From: Antitrichia curtipendula
Taxonomy: Eukaryota > Streptophyta > Bryopsida > Hypnales > Leucodontaceae
Reading direction: 5' to 3'
Assembly: GCA_951230915.1 (NCBI GenBank)
Contig: OX579633.1
Location: forward strand, 48,560,029 to 48,624,028
DNA: 64,000 nt
Below are positions 9,276 to 20,400 of this stretch, piece by piece. The position numbers and the translations under genes were made by a program. The number at the start of each line of letters is the position of its first letter. Within the stretch, counting starts at the first letter, position 1. The notes beneath the pieces were generated by a model that worked only from the letters and a program-made list of their open reading frames with translations, was not told the DNA's origin and ran no database searches.

Positions 9276-10905
9276 CTGCTGCGTGTGAAACGCAAAAAAG
9301 AGCCATTGGTGGGAACATGATCGGATAACTTATTGTACGAGAGATCCCTGCAAAAAGGAGTACCAAGCGCTTTAACAACCATCACAACAACATGCCACTC
9401 TGAATAATTCGTTGGAATCTGTACATTCGAGGAACTGAACCCAAGAAAGAAAGGCCCCAAAGAAGACGAGGATAGAGTACTATTGTGAGAAAAGCTAAGA
9501 TCACAAGGAAGATCACGAGGAACTTACAGCACTTGTAGTCCTTGGATGGTGGTGGTAAGAGAAACAGGAATGGAACCGGTCAAACTATTGTTGTTCAGTC
9601 GACTGCCCAGCATACACGAAGCAATATACTTGTCAAACCGTAAGAATGTCAAGTTCTAAAAAAAATAAAATAAAAATAAAATAAAAATAATAACAGAAAA
9701 GGGTTACGGTTGCGATGATGCGAAATGGAAACATCTGGATGCAATACTAAATTGATCGTATTTTAAAAAAGCAAGTTCTGAAAAAGTTGCATAAACTGGT
9801 ACTTGAGTAGAAAAGAAGAGCGACAATGTCATCAATTCAGTTTCTGCTAAACAAGTAGAGGCGTATGCAAGAAGCGAGTAAATGCTCACTGCAGTGCAAC
9901 TCTCGAGGACATGTGGAGAATATGTGTCTATTTGGATCAACTAAACAACGAGAGCAATCAACTTCTGGATGAATAGGACATACAGAAATCGCAGACTACG
10001 CAGCTGCCCAAGACTAAGGTAGACAAGCCTATTACCACCCTGATTAACGATCTGACTATGTTGGAGTCAACTTCAATGGGGTCACCTATTTTTCAAAGGT
10101 GTATGCATGTTTCACAAATCAAACCCAAGTGGAATTATAATTTTCTAATGAAAATTGAAATTTCTATGAATTGCTGAAGTTGACTGCCCTAAAATTACAA
10201 ATCCGCCCATGGATTAATTTATAAAAGTCAGATCAACAACCCATTACTGCCATAGATTGTATCTATGAGTACTTGGATAGCCACCAATCAATGGTAGACA
10301 CGTTACCCAAGCTGAAATTAATGAATTGATTTTGTCAGAAAAATAGATGGACTTAGATGAGTTTCAGGGTGGTAATGGGGCCAAAAGTAAGATGTCGGAA
10401 ATAGGAAACTGACGGGAATAGGCTGGTTTACCTTATCTGGTATAGTGCCAGTGAAGTTATTTTGATAAAGATCCAGGCTCACGAGATCAGTGATATTTCC
10501 CAGCTCTTTAGGTATTGTCCCAGAAAGGTTGTTTAGAGCATACCCACCCGTCTTGTAAAACGGATGACTTGTTGCCACCGGCTTGCAAAAGTGCCCCACC
10601 CGTCTTGCATAATGGATGAACTTGTTAAGAGGCCAAGCCAAAAGTCGCGGGGGGCTTGCAAAACCGAGCTCTTTTGCAAACCAAGGGGCGGCTTGCAAAC
10701 CGCATGAGACAAGCACCTTTTGCACTTTTCCACGAAACAAGGACTTGATCTATGAAGGGGGACGTAGCCGATTGGGTGGCGATGGCCTCTTAAGAAGCTA
10801 TAGGTAGGGCGACCCATTATCCCTGACTTGCAAATTGGATTGACTGGCTTGCAAATTGTCTTGCATTTTACAAGACGCGTGGGGATGCTCTTACTGAACA
10901 ACTCC
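9276..10905 (-). pseudogene. Broken SERK-like leucine-rich-repeat receptor kinase fragment
   Basis: Three LRR exons typical of the SERK co-receptor family can be read on the minus strand. The first is 10,905-10,894 plus 10,535-10,432, encoding ELFS..., NNLSGTIPKELGNITDLVSL and DLYQNNFTGTIPD; it is split by a MITE. The second is 9,602-9,528 (RLNNNSLTGSIPVSL...LQVL). The third is 9,347-9,276 (DLSYNKLSDHVPTNGSFLRFT). Acceptors and donors of the last two are canonical. The intact gene would continue into a proline-rich, membrane and kinase region, but none is found toward lower coordinates, and no signal-peptide exon is found upstream. The first exon also diverges after FTGTIPD and is one base out of frame across the insertion. 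It is a dead partial copy. SERKs act at the plasma membrane with brassinosteroid and immune receptors. Confidence 0.65.
10536..10890. mobile_element. Harbinger/Tourist-like MITE (355 bp) in an LRR exon
   Basis: The terminal inverted repeats start GAGCATACCCACCCGTCTTG (10,536) and end ...CAAGACGCGTGGGGATGCTC (10,890). They are flanked on both sides by the trinucleotide TTA (10,533-10,535 and 10,891-10,893), the target-site type of PIF/Harbinger (Tourist) elements. The interior carries several GCTTGCAAA repeats and no transposase. It splits the first LRR exon of the SERK-like remnant. Confidence 0.75.
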
Positions 10906-11983
10906 CTGCAACGGAGACCAAAAGGAATGTATGCAAAAATCCAATTTGTGATTTGAATTGTACTTTCATACGATATGTAAATTTTTTGTGAAGATTACAC
11001 TTGTATATTGGTATCACAAAATAAATTACATTGTAGACTATAAAATAATATGGGTTTTTTTCGCACGTCCATAAATTATTTTATTATACATGAATACATA
11101 ATTTTGAGAATTATAAAACAATGGCCAAAAAGAACAAAAAAATTTACAACATGAATGGTGAATGAAAGGATGACCAACCGTCATTGGAAGAAGTCATTGA
11201 ACATGAATCATTATATAACCCACTAATGATTGTGTCTCCATCATCGTCTTTTCAACATGTGATGTGCTTAAATAACAAATGACACTACTTGCTCTTTCTA
11301 TAAGTGGATTCTAAAAACAATTATCTCTTTATTTTTGGGTCTAAAACATACTCTACTTCCACTCCCACATACTTGCTTTTCCATTCACCAACAAATACAC
11401 ATTATTCCTTCATCCACATTCACACCAATTTTTTGTCAACTTACTGCAACCCGAGTCAAAGAATGTAGATAGCAATACTCCTACCAAGAATGGATGTTGT
11501 TTTGGACATTTTTTTGGACACTTACTTTTGATATTTAAGTGTCAAAAATAGTAGTGCCATGAATTTCACAACACTTCAAGAATTTTTCCAATACTATTTT
11601 GTTGAAAACAATGTGGAATTTTCTTTTGAAATCTTTGTGTCAAAAAAATGAGAAAACTCATAAATCACAAATGTTAAAAAGAGTCAGGGTTGTCATATCA
11701 GACGAGTCAGGGTCATCGGACGGCACAGGCGGACGGGCGGTCTAGATGGGATGGATGGACGTGTTGGACCGACTTCATCAAATTAGGGCAAGGGATAAAA
11801 AAAAAGTAACAATGACTTACCTTGCATGCGTGACATGGCATAAGGTTTGTCCATGTGCACTGCCACAATGGACGTCTAGGCGAGGACGTTGTGACTGGGC
11901 GCGGATGCTTGGGCGGGGACGTTGTAACTAGGCACGGACGCTATTTCATTCCAGTTCTGTGACAACAGTTTTCAGAATCTCAA

Positions 11984-12044
11984 GGCGTGTAATATACCAT
12001 TAGAAAGGTCTTGGAAATTCCTTTCCAATGGTATATTACACGCC
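11984..12044. repeat. Hairpin with 25-bp arms, copy 1
   Basis: The left arm at 11,984-12,008 (GGCGTGTAATATACCATTAG...) pairs with the right arm at 12,020-12,044, with one mismatch and an 11-nt loop. It would form a stable stem if transcribed from either strand. Confidence 0.85.
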
Positions 12045-12316
12045 CCAATATTGTTAAAACTGAAGTCGCAAATACCAAAAGAAGGTTGCTGCCAAAATAA
12101 ATTCTCCAGGGACACTTGCTAATGTTTGGGAGGGAAGTCATGAGTGCCAAGTTTCCTTGGAAGAGGCTTTGCTAAAACTTGGACCTTGAGGTCGATGAGA
12201 TTTTTTTGTATGGGCACGAACACTTGTATAGCCGAAGACGCTAGGGCGGGGACGCTAGGGCTGGGCGCGGACGCTATTTCATTCCAGCTATGCGGCAACG
12301 ATTTTGAGAATCTCAA

Positions 12317-12377
12317 GGCGTGTAATATACCATTGGAAAGGTCTTGCAAATACCTTTCCAATGGTATATTACACGCC
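12317..12377. repeat. Perfect hairpin with 25-bp arms, copy 2
   Basis: The arm at 12,317-12,341 (GGCGTGTAATATACCATTGG...) is the exact reverse complement of 12,353-12,377, with an 11-nt loop. The stem is perfect where copy 1 has one mismatch. This is consistent with a recent duplication, or with selection or conversion on the stem. Confidence 0.88.
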
Positions 12378-12671
12378 CCAAGATTGTTAAAATTGAAGTC
12401 GCAAATCCCAAAAGAAGGTTGCTGCCAAAATAAATTCTACAGGAACAACTGCTAAATGCATGGGTGAGAACGATATTTGGAAAGTTAAACCAATAGAAGA
12501 ATTTGATTTAGGGAGGAGCCTCACTCATTCAATGTGACATAGGATTCTTCTTCCAAAATAAAAGAATGATGAATTCTCTTCTTAGTTGCTAAAATTAACA
12601 TGTTTTTATAGATCTTCAATTCAAACAAGAGTTATCATTTAAATTTGACCTGGTACCTATTGTATAAGAAT

Positions 12672-15600
12672 TTTGTTAAGAATTTTTTTTTTTTTTTTTT
12701 TTTGAAACACAAGGACAAATTCCATTGATAGAGGAAAAAGTACAAAGAACCAAGGGAGCCAGTCCCCGGCGGAATTTTTTAAGTGATTTTCAGACAGCAA
12801 AACCGACCAAAACTGAACACAAATACACGCCAACTCGAAGTCGGAGCCGAGCAGGACCATCGCAAGCAAGAAGTCAGTTGAAACTCCCGACCTCCGGAAG
12901 AGCATACTTCCAGGTGATCGACAGCCCAGACCGCTCGCCAAAGAAGCTGGTTTGAAGCCAGGTATTGTCAAATCTTCTCAAGAATATATCCGTCTTGTTG
13001 GGGTAGAGTTCATAGAGCTTCTTGGCTTTCATCCACGATATACGTGCATGATCAGTAAAGGCCTCCCAGAGAGCGTGTTCCAGTTTCTTCGCCGGCCACG
13101 GAGAATTGTTGAAACAAATGGCATTTCTATCTAACCAAGAGATCCAAATAACTGAGCCTCTGAAGAGAGACCACATTGTGGTTCCCTTTTTAAGGCGACG
13201 AGGAATTCTAGAACCCAAAACACACTGTTGCCAAGTAAGACTAGGCCATTGATTGCTAACTGTCGGGATCTCCAAGGCCAAATATAATACTGAAAGAGCA
13301 AAGCTCTAGGCGTGACGTGTCTTTGAGCAGTGGTGGAAGCGATAAAGAATAGTTTCTTCCAACCCATCTTGGCAACTTTTACACACGGTGGGAATGTTTG
13401 GACACGCAATCTTGCGCCAGCTGTGGACAGCAACAACGCAATGATAAACGCTCCATAAGAAACCAGATTCCTTCTGAGGTCGGGAAGCATTCCATACTTC
13501 GTACCATCTGGGACGAAAGTGAGGCCCTACAGCACCGTGTCATTTCGCGGCAATTGATCGGGTGAGGGTGTCCCGATTGGTGAGAAGTTTTCTCCCCAAT
13601 TTTGCGGTATAAGCATGCAGAGGGACCGAGTCATCCCAAAGCCAGCGACCCGGATCAAAGTGAAGTTCTGCCAGGATGCCAACAAACAGAGGTGGGCCAC
13701 TCCAAGGTTGAATCACTCGGACACGTTTGAGCCAACCATCAAGAAGTCGACAGGAAGGGGGGATGGATTGAGGGGCAGGGTGCAGCATCAAGGAAATGTG
13801 GCTTACAGTAAAGCATTGACTCCTGGGCGGTACTTCGATAAGGTTTTTACCGTCCGTGAGTCTGGGTCGAAATTGAGAAGATGTGGTAAGGATCAGATAG
13901 GGAACAGATTCGCCTTCGTTGGGAAAAAAACCAATAAAGTCTTGCTTCCCAATAACAAATCTATTACCTGAAAGTAGAAAAAACCATACAGCTGGAATCG
14001 ATGTTACCAAGCTATGATATGCGTGAGCTTCTCCTTGTAACAGCCCATACCGAAGTCGAGCTTGACCCCAAGTTAAAAAAGAGAGTGAGGAGGCATCCCA
14101 GATATGTTGAACTTGCCAGAGGCCCTGGTTCATCAGCGCGGCAGCCCTGACTGTGGAAAAGCCATGAAACCCTCCTAGAAAATGGGTCGTCCACCACAAC
14201 GGGGATGTCAGCACTTCGTCACAATTGCGAGGAGGGGAAGCCGAGATGTGTTTAACCATTAAACGCCAAGCCCGGATAATACGATCCCAGGCTCTAGAGC
14301 CTCTGGTGGCTCGAAACTTGCGCAGGAGGGACCACTGAGGCATTGCAGTCCAGTTGCCACATGCTTGAGGTTTAAATTGCAGTAGCCTGAATCTGAGGAT
14401 GAATTGTAAGTTGGAAGAGCCTGGAAGCATGGCTTTCAAGACCCACTTGACTGCTAACGCATGTAAGGCTTCTTCCGGATCGATTAAGTTCAAGCCCCCC
14501 ACATGACGAGGAGCGCAACAGTCAGTCCAACATACTCGGGCTCTGCTTCGGTGCGCCGAACCTGACCAAAGAAAGTCTCGCAGGGAAGCACGGATTTTTC
14601 TAATGACAACCAATGACCCTCCCCATATGCTAATAAAATACCAAATGGAACTGAGGAGAACTGAATTGACGATGACAACCCGTCCTGCAAGAGATAGATG
14701 AATACTGGTCCAGTAGTTTAGTTTTTTCCGAATCTTTGCTTCCAGGAATGCATCAACGTCTGACGTGTGCAGATCGATGCCAAAAGAAGAACCGAGCAAT
14801 TTGGATAATTGACCTTCCACAGCCCATGGGCAGTCACTAAGTCCAAGCCATGGTGGGGCAGGATCGGGAGAGATCCAATATGCTAAACTCTTCGGCCAAT
14901 TGATTTTGAGCCCTGTAGCAAGACCGTAACGTTCGATCAACATTGACACGCGGGAGAATATACGTTCCACCCCTAGGATCGTAAAGTTAACATCATCAGC
15001 GTACTGACTGATTAGCTGCTCCTCCACTGCCTCCGGTAATGTAACTCCTGAAAGCTCCTTCTCGTGCATCAGATGTTTAGCTGCAATGTTGAGCACTTCA
15101 CCAACAAACAAAAACAGATATGGGGCCAGGGGGCAACCCTGACGAACTCCACGCTGGATAGGGAATGGTTTTGTATCGATACCATTGATGCTAACAGTAG
15201 CTTCGGCACCTACAAACAAAACCTTGATCCAGTCGATGAAGCTAGCAGGGACTCCCATGGCACCCAGGATGCGAAATAGAAAAGGTAAGTGTACAGTGTC
15301 ATAGGCTTTTTTGAAGTCGAGTTTCAGTAGAATCATACGCTGATTTGATTCTTTCGCCCATGCAATGGTCTCATGTAGTAGAAGTATGTTGTCTAGGATG
15401 TATCGAGAAGGAATAAAGGCTGATTGGTCTGTACTGATGACATCCGAGAGCAAGGGTTGAAGGCAACACTGAAGAGCCTTAGCTAAGATTTTTATATCCC
15501 ACGTTCAATAAGCTGATGGGTCTCCAGTTGCCAAGCTCTTCACGAGGACCTCCCTTGTGCAACAAAGCAATCGTGCCACGGTTCATTCCTTTGGGTAGGG

Positions 15601-16326
15601 CACCAGAAAGAATAGCCTGTTGAATTATAGAGGTAAAATCTGCTCCAATTAGATACCAAAACTTCTTATAGAACTCCACAGTGAAGCCGTCTGGGCCAGG
15701 GCTCTTATCTGGGGCCATTGCCTCTACAGCCAAACGTAAGTCGTCCTCACTGAGAGGTTGCGCCAGAGAAGCCTTTGCATCTTGTGAGAATCTATCAGGG
15801 AGTAGCTGGAGTAAGTCGTCCATGGCATCAACTTTTTCAGGAGTGTCAGGCTCCTCAGTGTAGAGATTCTGGTAGAAGGCGGAGCAGACCGAGCTGAGAC
15901 CTTGATGGTCTTCGACCAGATTGCCTGATACATCGCAAAAGGAAGAAATAACAGAAGAGGAGGATTTTTCACGAACGGCTTTGAAGAATTCAGGGGAAAG
16001 CATATCTCCCTTGAGCTTCCAGCGAATGCGGGCTCTAACACGATGTCCAATAACTTTCCTGGACTCAACTTCTTGAAGTTTGTGCCGAACTATACCTTGG
16101 CGTTGCTGGAGTTCAAGGTCGGCAGGTGAAGCATGCAAGGCCTGGGTGGCGAGGGAATGCTGATCTCGGGCATCTATCTCCTCTGCTCGGAGCTGTTGAG
16201 CTTTGCGCCGTCCAAAAGCTCGGTAGACCCTGGATACTGGTTTCAATTTGGTGAAGAATGAGGCTGATGGGGACGCTCGGTGCCAGGCTTGTTCGATCAC
16301 TGGCTTAGCGTTTGTTAAGAATTTTT
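12672..16326 (-). mobile_element. 5'-truncated LINE (non-LTR retrotransposon) with target-site duplication
   Basis: A minus-strand non-LTR element is bounded by an exact 16-bp duplication, TTTGTTAAGAATTTTT, at 12,672-12,687 and 16,311-16,326. On the minus strand it ends in a poly(A) run (plus-strand T-run at about 12,684-12,703), as target-primed reverse transcription predicts. It carries reverse transcriptase and a zinc-finger RVT region but no endonuclease or gag-like ORF. It is therefore 5'-truncated at about 16,310. GC content is visibly higher than the AT-rich flanks, which suggests a fairly recent arrival. Confidence 0.9.
12874..16300 (-). pseudogene. LINE reverse transcriptase, frameshifted
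   Basis: Translation on the minus strand starts at 16,300 with a linker region. It then gives RT motifs: SPGPDGFTVEFYKKFW, NRGTIALLHKGG, NWRPISLLN, LKLDFKKAYDTV, RGVRQGCPLAPYLF and the catalytic QYADDVNF. The frame shifts by one base near 15,500, where NWRPISLLNV should run on into YKILAKAL. It shifts again near 13,540 and near 13,280-13,490. There the zinc-finger RVT region (W...VCKSC..GLEETILYRFHHC and WISWLDRNAICF) is spread over three frames. No complete protein can be made. The RT would copy its own RNA into nicked chromosomal DNA. The family (the common plant L1-like clade) is an inference from motif style. Confidence 0.85.
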
Positions 16327-17430
16327 GATTGTCATAGTTTGTAATACAACGTGATAAGAGTCTTTGTTAGAAAACAATTTTGTATATTAAGTTTGAATGT
16401 TGTGAATTCAATATTTTTTTTAAATCTCAAATTTAGACTATTTTTGTATATAGGAACAAAGACTTGCCCTTCCAATTATTAAATTCAATATTGGAATTGC
16501 ATCAAGATTTACATCAACCTCATATTTTAGATTTTGATAAAAAAAAATTCTTTTGGATTAGTTTTGTGGGTATGTAGAAGAGTGTGCCCTTTAAATTAAT
16601 AAATTGAACATTGGATTTTATTAAAATTTACATCAATCATCTTCAATCTATTTTTAAGAATAAATTAAATTGCTTTAGATTATTTATGTATGGTGATATA
16701 ATTTCATTCTTCTTCAATTTTTTTAAACCAATTTGATTTATTTTAAGAACTACATAGAAGGATTTTGATGGTAATTTAACATTGGGATTACATGGCTCAT
16801 ATGAAATTACAAGCCAAATGTTAAAGTTAGTTATGTGTTTAGAAAACCTTTACATTTAGGCACATAAGTATTTTAAAGATAATTTTAATAATATTGCAAT
16901 ATGATTGTTGGGAACCCTGTGCAACTCCAATGTTCCATTTGTCCATTACAATAGCAAAACCTAGTGCGTAGACAAAAAAAAAATTGAACGTTTTAAACAA
17001 GTTTTATGAATATTCAACGTCTAAATCATCAATATAAAGGGTAAACCTTTAAAAAAACTTAAAATATTAAAGAAAAGAAGAATGTAGTTGTCTAAATCCA
17101 CCAAAACAACCCATAGAGAAAAACAACAAACCAAAAACATAGAGTAGTGAAACCATACGAACCTAAATCCTAAATAAGTTTTATAGATTTTTGTAAATTT
17201 GTCAAAGAGATTGGCAAATATATGCTTGAATTATCTATTAGTGACTCAATATTCTTAAATACAAAATGCATATCAAAAGAAACTAGCACATAAAACTTAG
17301 CTATAATTGCAATCTATAAGACTAAATCTTGTAAATAATCCTCAATGGATTTCAACAAATGGTCTTCCCAATCCATAGTTCAACTACAAACTATGCATTA
17401 AAATTTCTTATTGACCACTACTGAAATTTG
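16327..17430. other. AT-rich intergenic spacer
   Basis: No reading frame, repeat or RNA gene stands out. It includes the 3' flank of the minus-strand NLR gene. Confidence 0.6.
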
Positions 17431-20400
17431 TCATTGACTTGAATTTTTTTTCAACGATTGCTTCAATTTTTCAAAACACTCTATGCACAAATCATAGTCA
17501 ATTTTGAATGTGGCCTTTGCCTTCATGCGAGGCCCAACTATGGGGGTTACTTCACATCCATCACAGGTCACTCCACCATGATGATCACCTCCAAGGCAAA
17601 AAAATTTGGCTTCAAGACTAGCCAAAGAAGTCGGTGAAGATGATTCAACCAACATATAGGGTTCCAAGTTTGGACAATTCTTCCAAAAAAGAGTCCGAAG
17701 TGGAGCTAAGCACCCTAGATTCTTTGGTAAAGAACTTAACAAAATACACCCATCCAAATTAAGTTTGTCCAAATGATATAGGTTCACAACTTCCTCCGGC
17801 AATGCCTCCAAACTTGAACACCCATCCAATATAAGAGTGGTCAAAGAAGACAAGTTCCCCACTTCTAATGGCAAATGCACCAAGCTTGAGCATCCACTCA
17901 AATATAGAGTGGTCAAAGAAGACAAGTTCCCCACTTCTTTTGGCAAGTCTATCAAGCTTGAACATCCACTCAAACTTAGAGTGGTCAACAAAGACAAGTT
18001 CCCCACTTCTTTTGGCAAAGTTGTCAAGCGTAAAAATCCCTTCAAATATAAAGTAGTCAAGAAAGACAAGTTCTCCACTTCTTTTAGGAAATTTACCAAG
18101 CTTGAGCATCCACTCAAACTTAGGGTGGTCAAGGAGGACAAGTTCCACACTTCTTTTGGCAAATCTACCAAGCTTGAGCATCCACTCAAGTTTAGAGTAG
18201 TCAATGAAGACAAGTTTCCCACTTCTTTTGGCAAATCTACCAAGCTTGAGCATCCACTCAAATTTAGAGTGGTCAAGGAAGACAAGTTCCCCACTTCTTT
18301 TGGCAAATCTACCAAGCTTGAGCATCCACTCAAATTGAAAGTGGTCAAAAAAGACAAGTTCCCCACTTCTTTTGGCAAATCTTCCAAACTTGAGCATCCA
18401 TTCAAATATAGAGTGGTCAAAGAAGACAAGTTCACCACTTCTTTTGGCAAATCCGCCAAGCTTGAGCATCCACTCAAATCAAAATAGGTCAAGGAAGACA
18501 AGTTCCCCACTTCTTTTGGCAAATCTACCAAGCTTGAGCATCCACTCAAATTGAAAGTGGTCAAGGAAGACAAGTTCCCCACTTCTTTTGGCAAATCTAC
18601 CAAGCTTGAGCATCCACTCAAATCAAAATAGGTCAAGGAAGACAAGTTCCCCACTTCTTTTGGCAAATCTACCAAGCTTGAGCATCCACTCAAATCAAAA
18701 TAGGTAAAGGAAGACAAGTTCCCCACTTCTTTTGGCAAATCTACCAAGCTTGAGCATCCACTCAAATTGAAAGTGGTCAAGGAAGACAAGTTCCCCACTT
18801 CTTTTGGCAAATCTACCAAGCTTGAGCATCCACTCAAATCAAAATAGGTCAAGGAAGACAAGTTCCCCACTTCTTTTGGCAAATCTACCAAGCTTGAGCA
18901 TCCACTCAAATTTAGAATGGTCAAAGAAGACAAGTTCCCCACTTCTTTTGGCAAATCTACCAAGCTTGAGCATCCACTCAAATCAAAATAGGTCAAGGAA
19001 GACAAGTTCCCCACTTCTTTTGGCAAATCTATTAAGCTTGAGCATCCACTCAAATATAGAATGGTTAAGGAAGACAAAGTCCCCACTTCTTTTGGCAAAT
19101 GCGCCAAGCTTGAGCAGCTATACAAATTTAGAGTGGTCAAGGAAGACAAGTTCCCTACTTCTTTTGGCAAATCTACCAAGCTTGAGCATCCACTCAAATC
19201 TAGAGTGGTCAAAGAAGACAAATTCCCCACTTCTTTTGGCAAATCTACCAAGCTTGAGCATCCACTCAAATCTAGAGTGGTCAAAGAAGACAAATTCCCC
19301 ACTTCTTTTGGCAAATCTACCAAGCTTGAGCATCCTCTCAAATTTAGAATGGTCAATGAAGACAAGTTCCCCACTTCTTTTGGCAAATCTACCAATCTTG
19401 AGCATCCACTCAAATTGAAAGTGGTCATGGAAGACAAGTTCCCCACTTCTTTTGGCAAAGTTATCAAGCGTGAACATCTACTCAAGTTAAGAGTGGTCAA
19501 GGAAGGCAAAGTCCCCACTTCCTTCGGCAAAGTTGTCAAGCGAAAACATCCACTCACATTTAGAGTGGTCAAGGAAGATAAGTTCCCTACTTCCTTCGGT
19601 AAGGCCTCCAAGCCTAGATAATAACTCAAATTCAATCTCATTAAGGTATTGCTTGATGAAAATGTGGTTGGCAATTGTTTGGCAAAATCAAACCCTATGA
19701 GATCAAAAATCTTCAATGATGCACATGTACCAAAAATATTTGATATCTTGGTGCTTAAAATAGTTGCACTATTTGTGGAAAGTTTACGTGGATATATACA
19801 TGGCCTCCATGTTTTAGAGTTTTGTATTAGAATTGCCTCCAATTGAGAGCAATGTGAAGCTATTTGAAGTAATAAATCCCAATTCTCAACATGCACTTGA
19901 GATTTGTCCAAAGCACTCACCAAAACTAATATACGAAGTTTCTTAAAATCAAAATATGGATCATTTTTCAACAAAGGAAAGTGATACTTTGTTCTTCCTT
20001 GCAAAAAAATGCCTTCACGAACCTCAACATCCTGCATTCAAAATAGTGTAAACGGTCATGAATTACATCTTCATGGAAAGGCTTCAAATGAAAATTAATT
20101 CTCCTAAAACAATTCCAAATTAATGATTACTAAAACAAAATGAGATTGATTGTTCGTTCACTAATTGCATTCAAATAAATATATGAAAATGTGAAATTCT
20201 AATAATGTCAATTGCACTTATTGAATAGTACCTTGCTTGAAAAGCCTCTTTCAGGTATCATAGACGCTTTCCAAATTCTTGTGTCCTTGGCAATCATTCG
20301 GCCCATGTCACGTAGTTGGTCATGCATCTCGAGAATGTCACCATCTCCATTGACTTTCAATAATGACATGTCAATTAGTTTTTCAAATTCACGCACTGGA

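Larger units (their letters stand above)
11880..12456. repeat. Tandem duplication (offset 333 bp) carrying a hairpin in each unit
   Basis: The unit GGACGCTATTTCATTCCAG..., AATCTCAAGGCGTGT..., hairpin, TTGTTAAAA..., GAAGTCGCAAAT..., CAAAAGAAGGTTGCTGCCAA occurs at about 11,935-12,122 and again at about 12,265-12,456. The G-rich lead-in (GGCGGGGACG / GGGCGCGGACG) is itself repeated several times between 11,880 and 12,275. Confidence 0.75.

Noticed and set aside
9257..10740. Functional SERK receptor kinase gene
   Set aside because: Only LRR exons exist, one split by a MITE and out of frame; no signal peptide, membrane segment or kinase is found nearby.
13540..15453. LTR retrotransposon or retrovirus-like pol
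   Set aside because: There are no LTRs, protease or integrase. The YADD reverse transcriptase is non-LTR in style, with a poly(A) end and a 16-bp target duplication.
17760..19620. CRISPR-like regular repeats
   Set aside because: The repeats are direct 72-bp coding units without unique spacers, inside a eukaryotic gene.
17837..19621. Long plus-strand and shifted minus-strand open frames across the LRR array (up to about 236 codons)
   Set aside because: They are by-products of a 72-bp repeat that is a multiple of three. Their peptides repeat the same shadow motif and match nothing, while the LRR frame is a textbook family.
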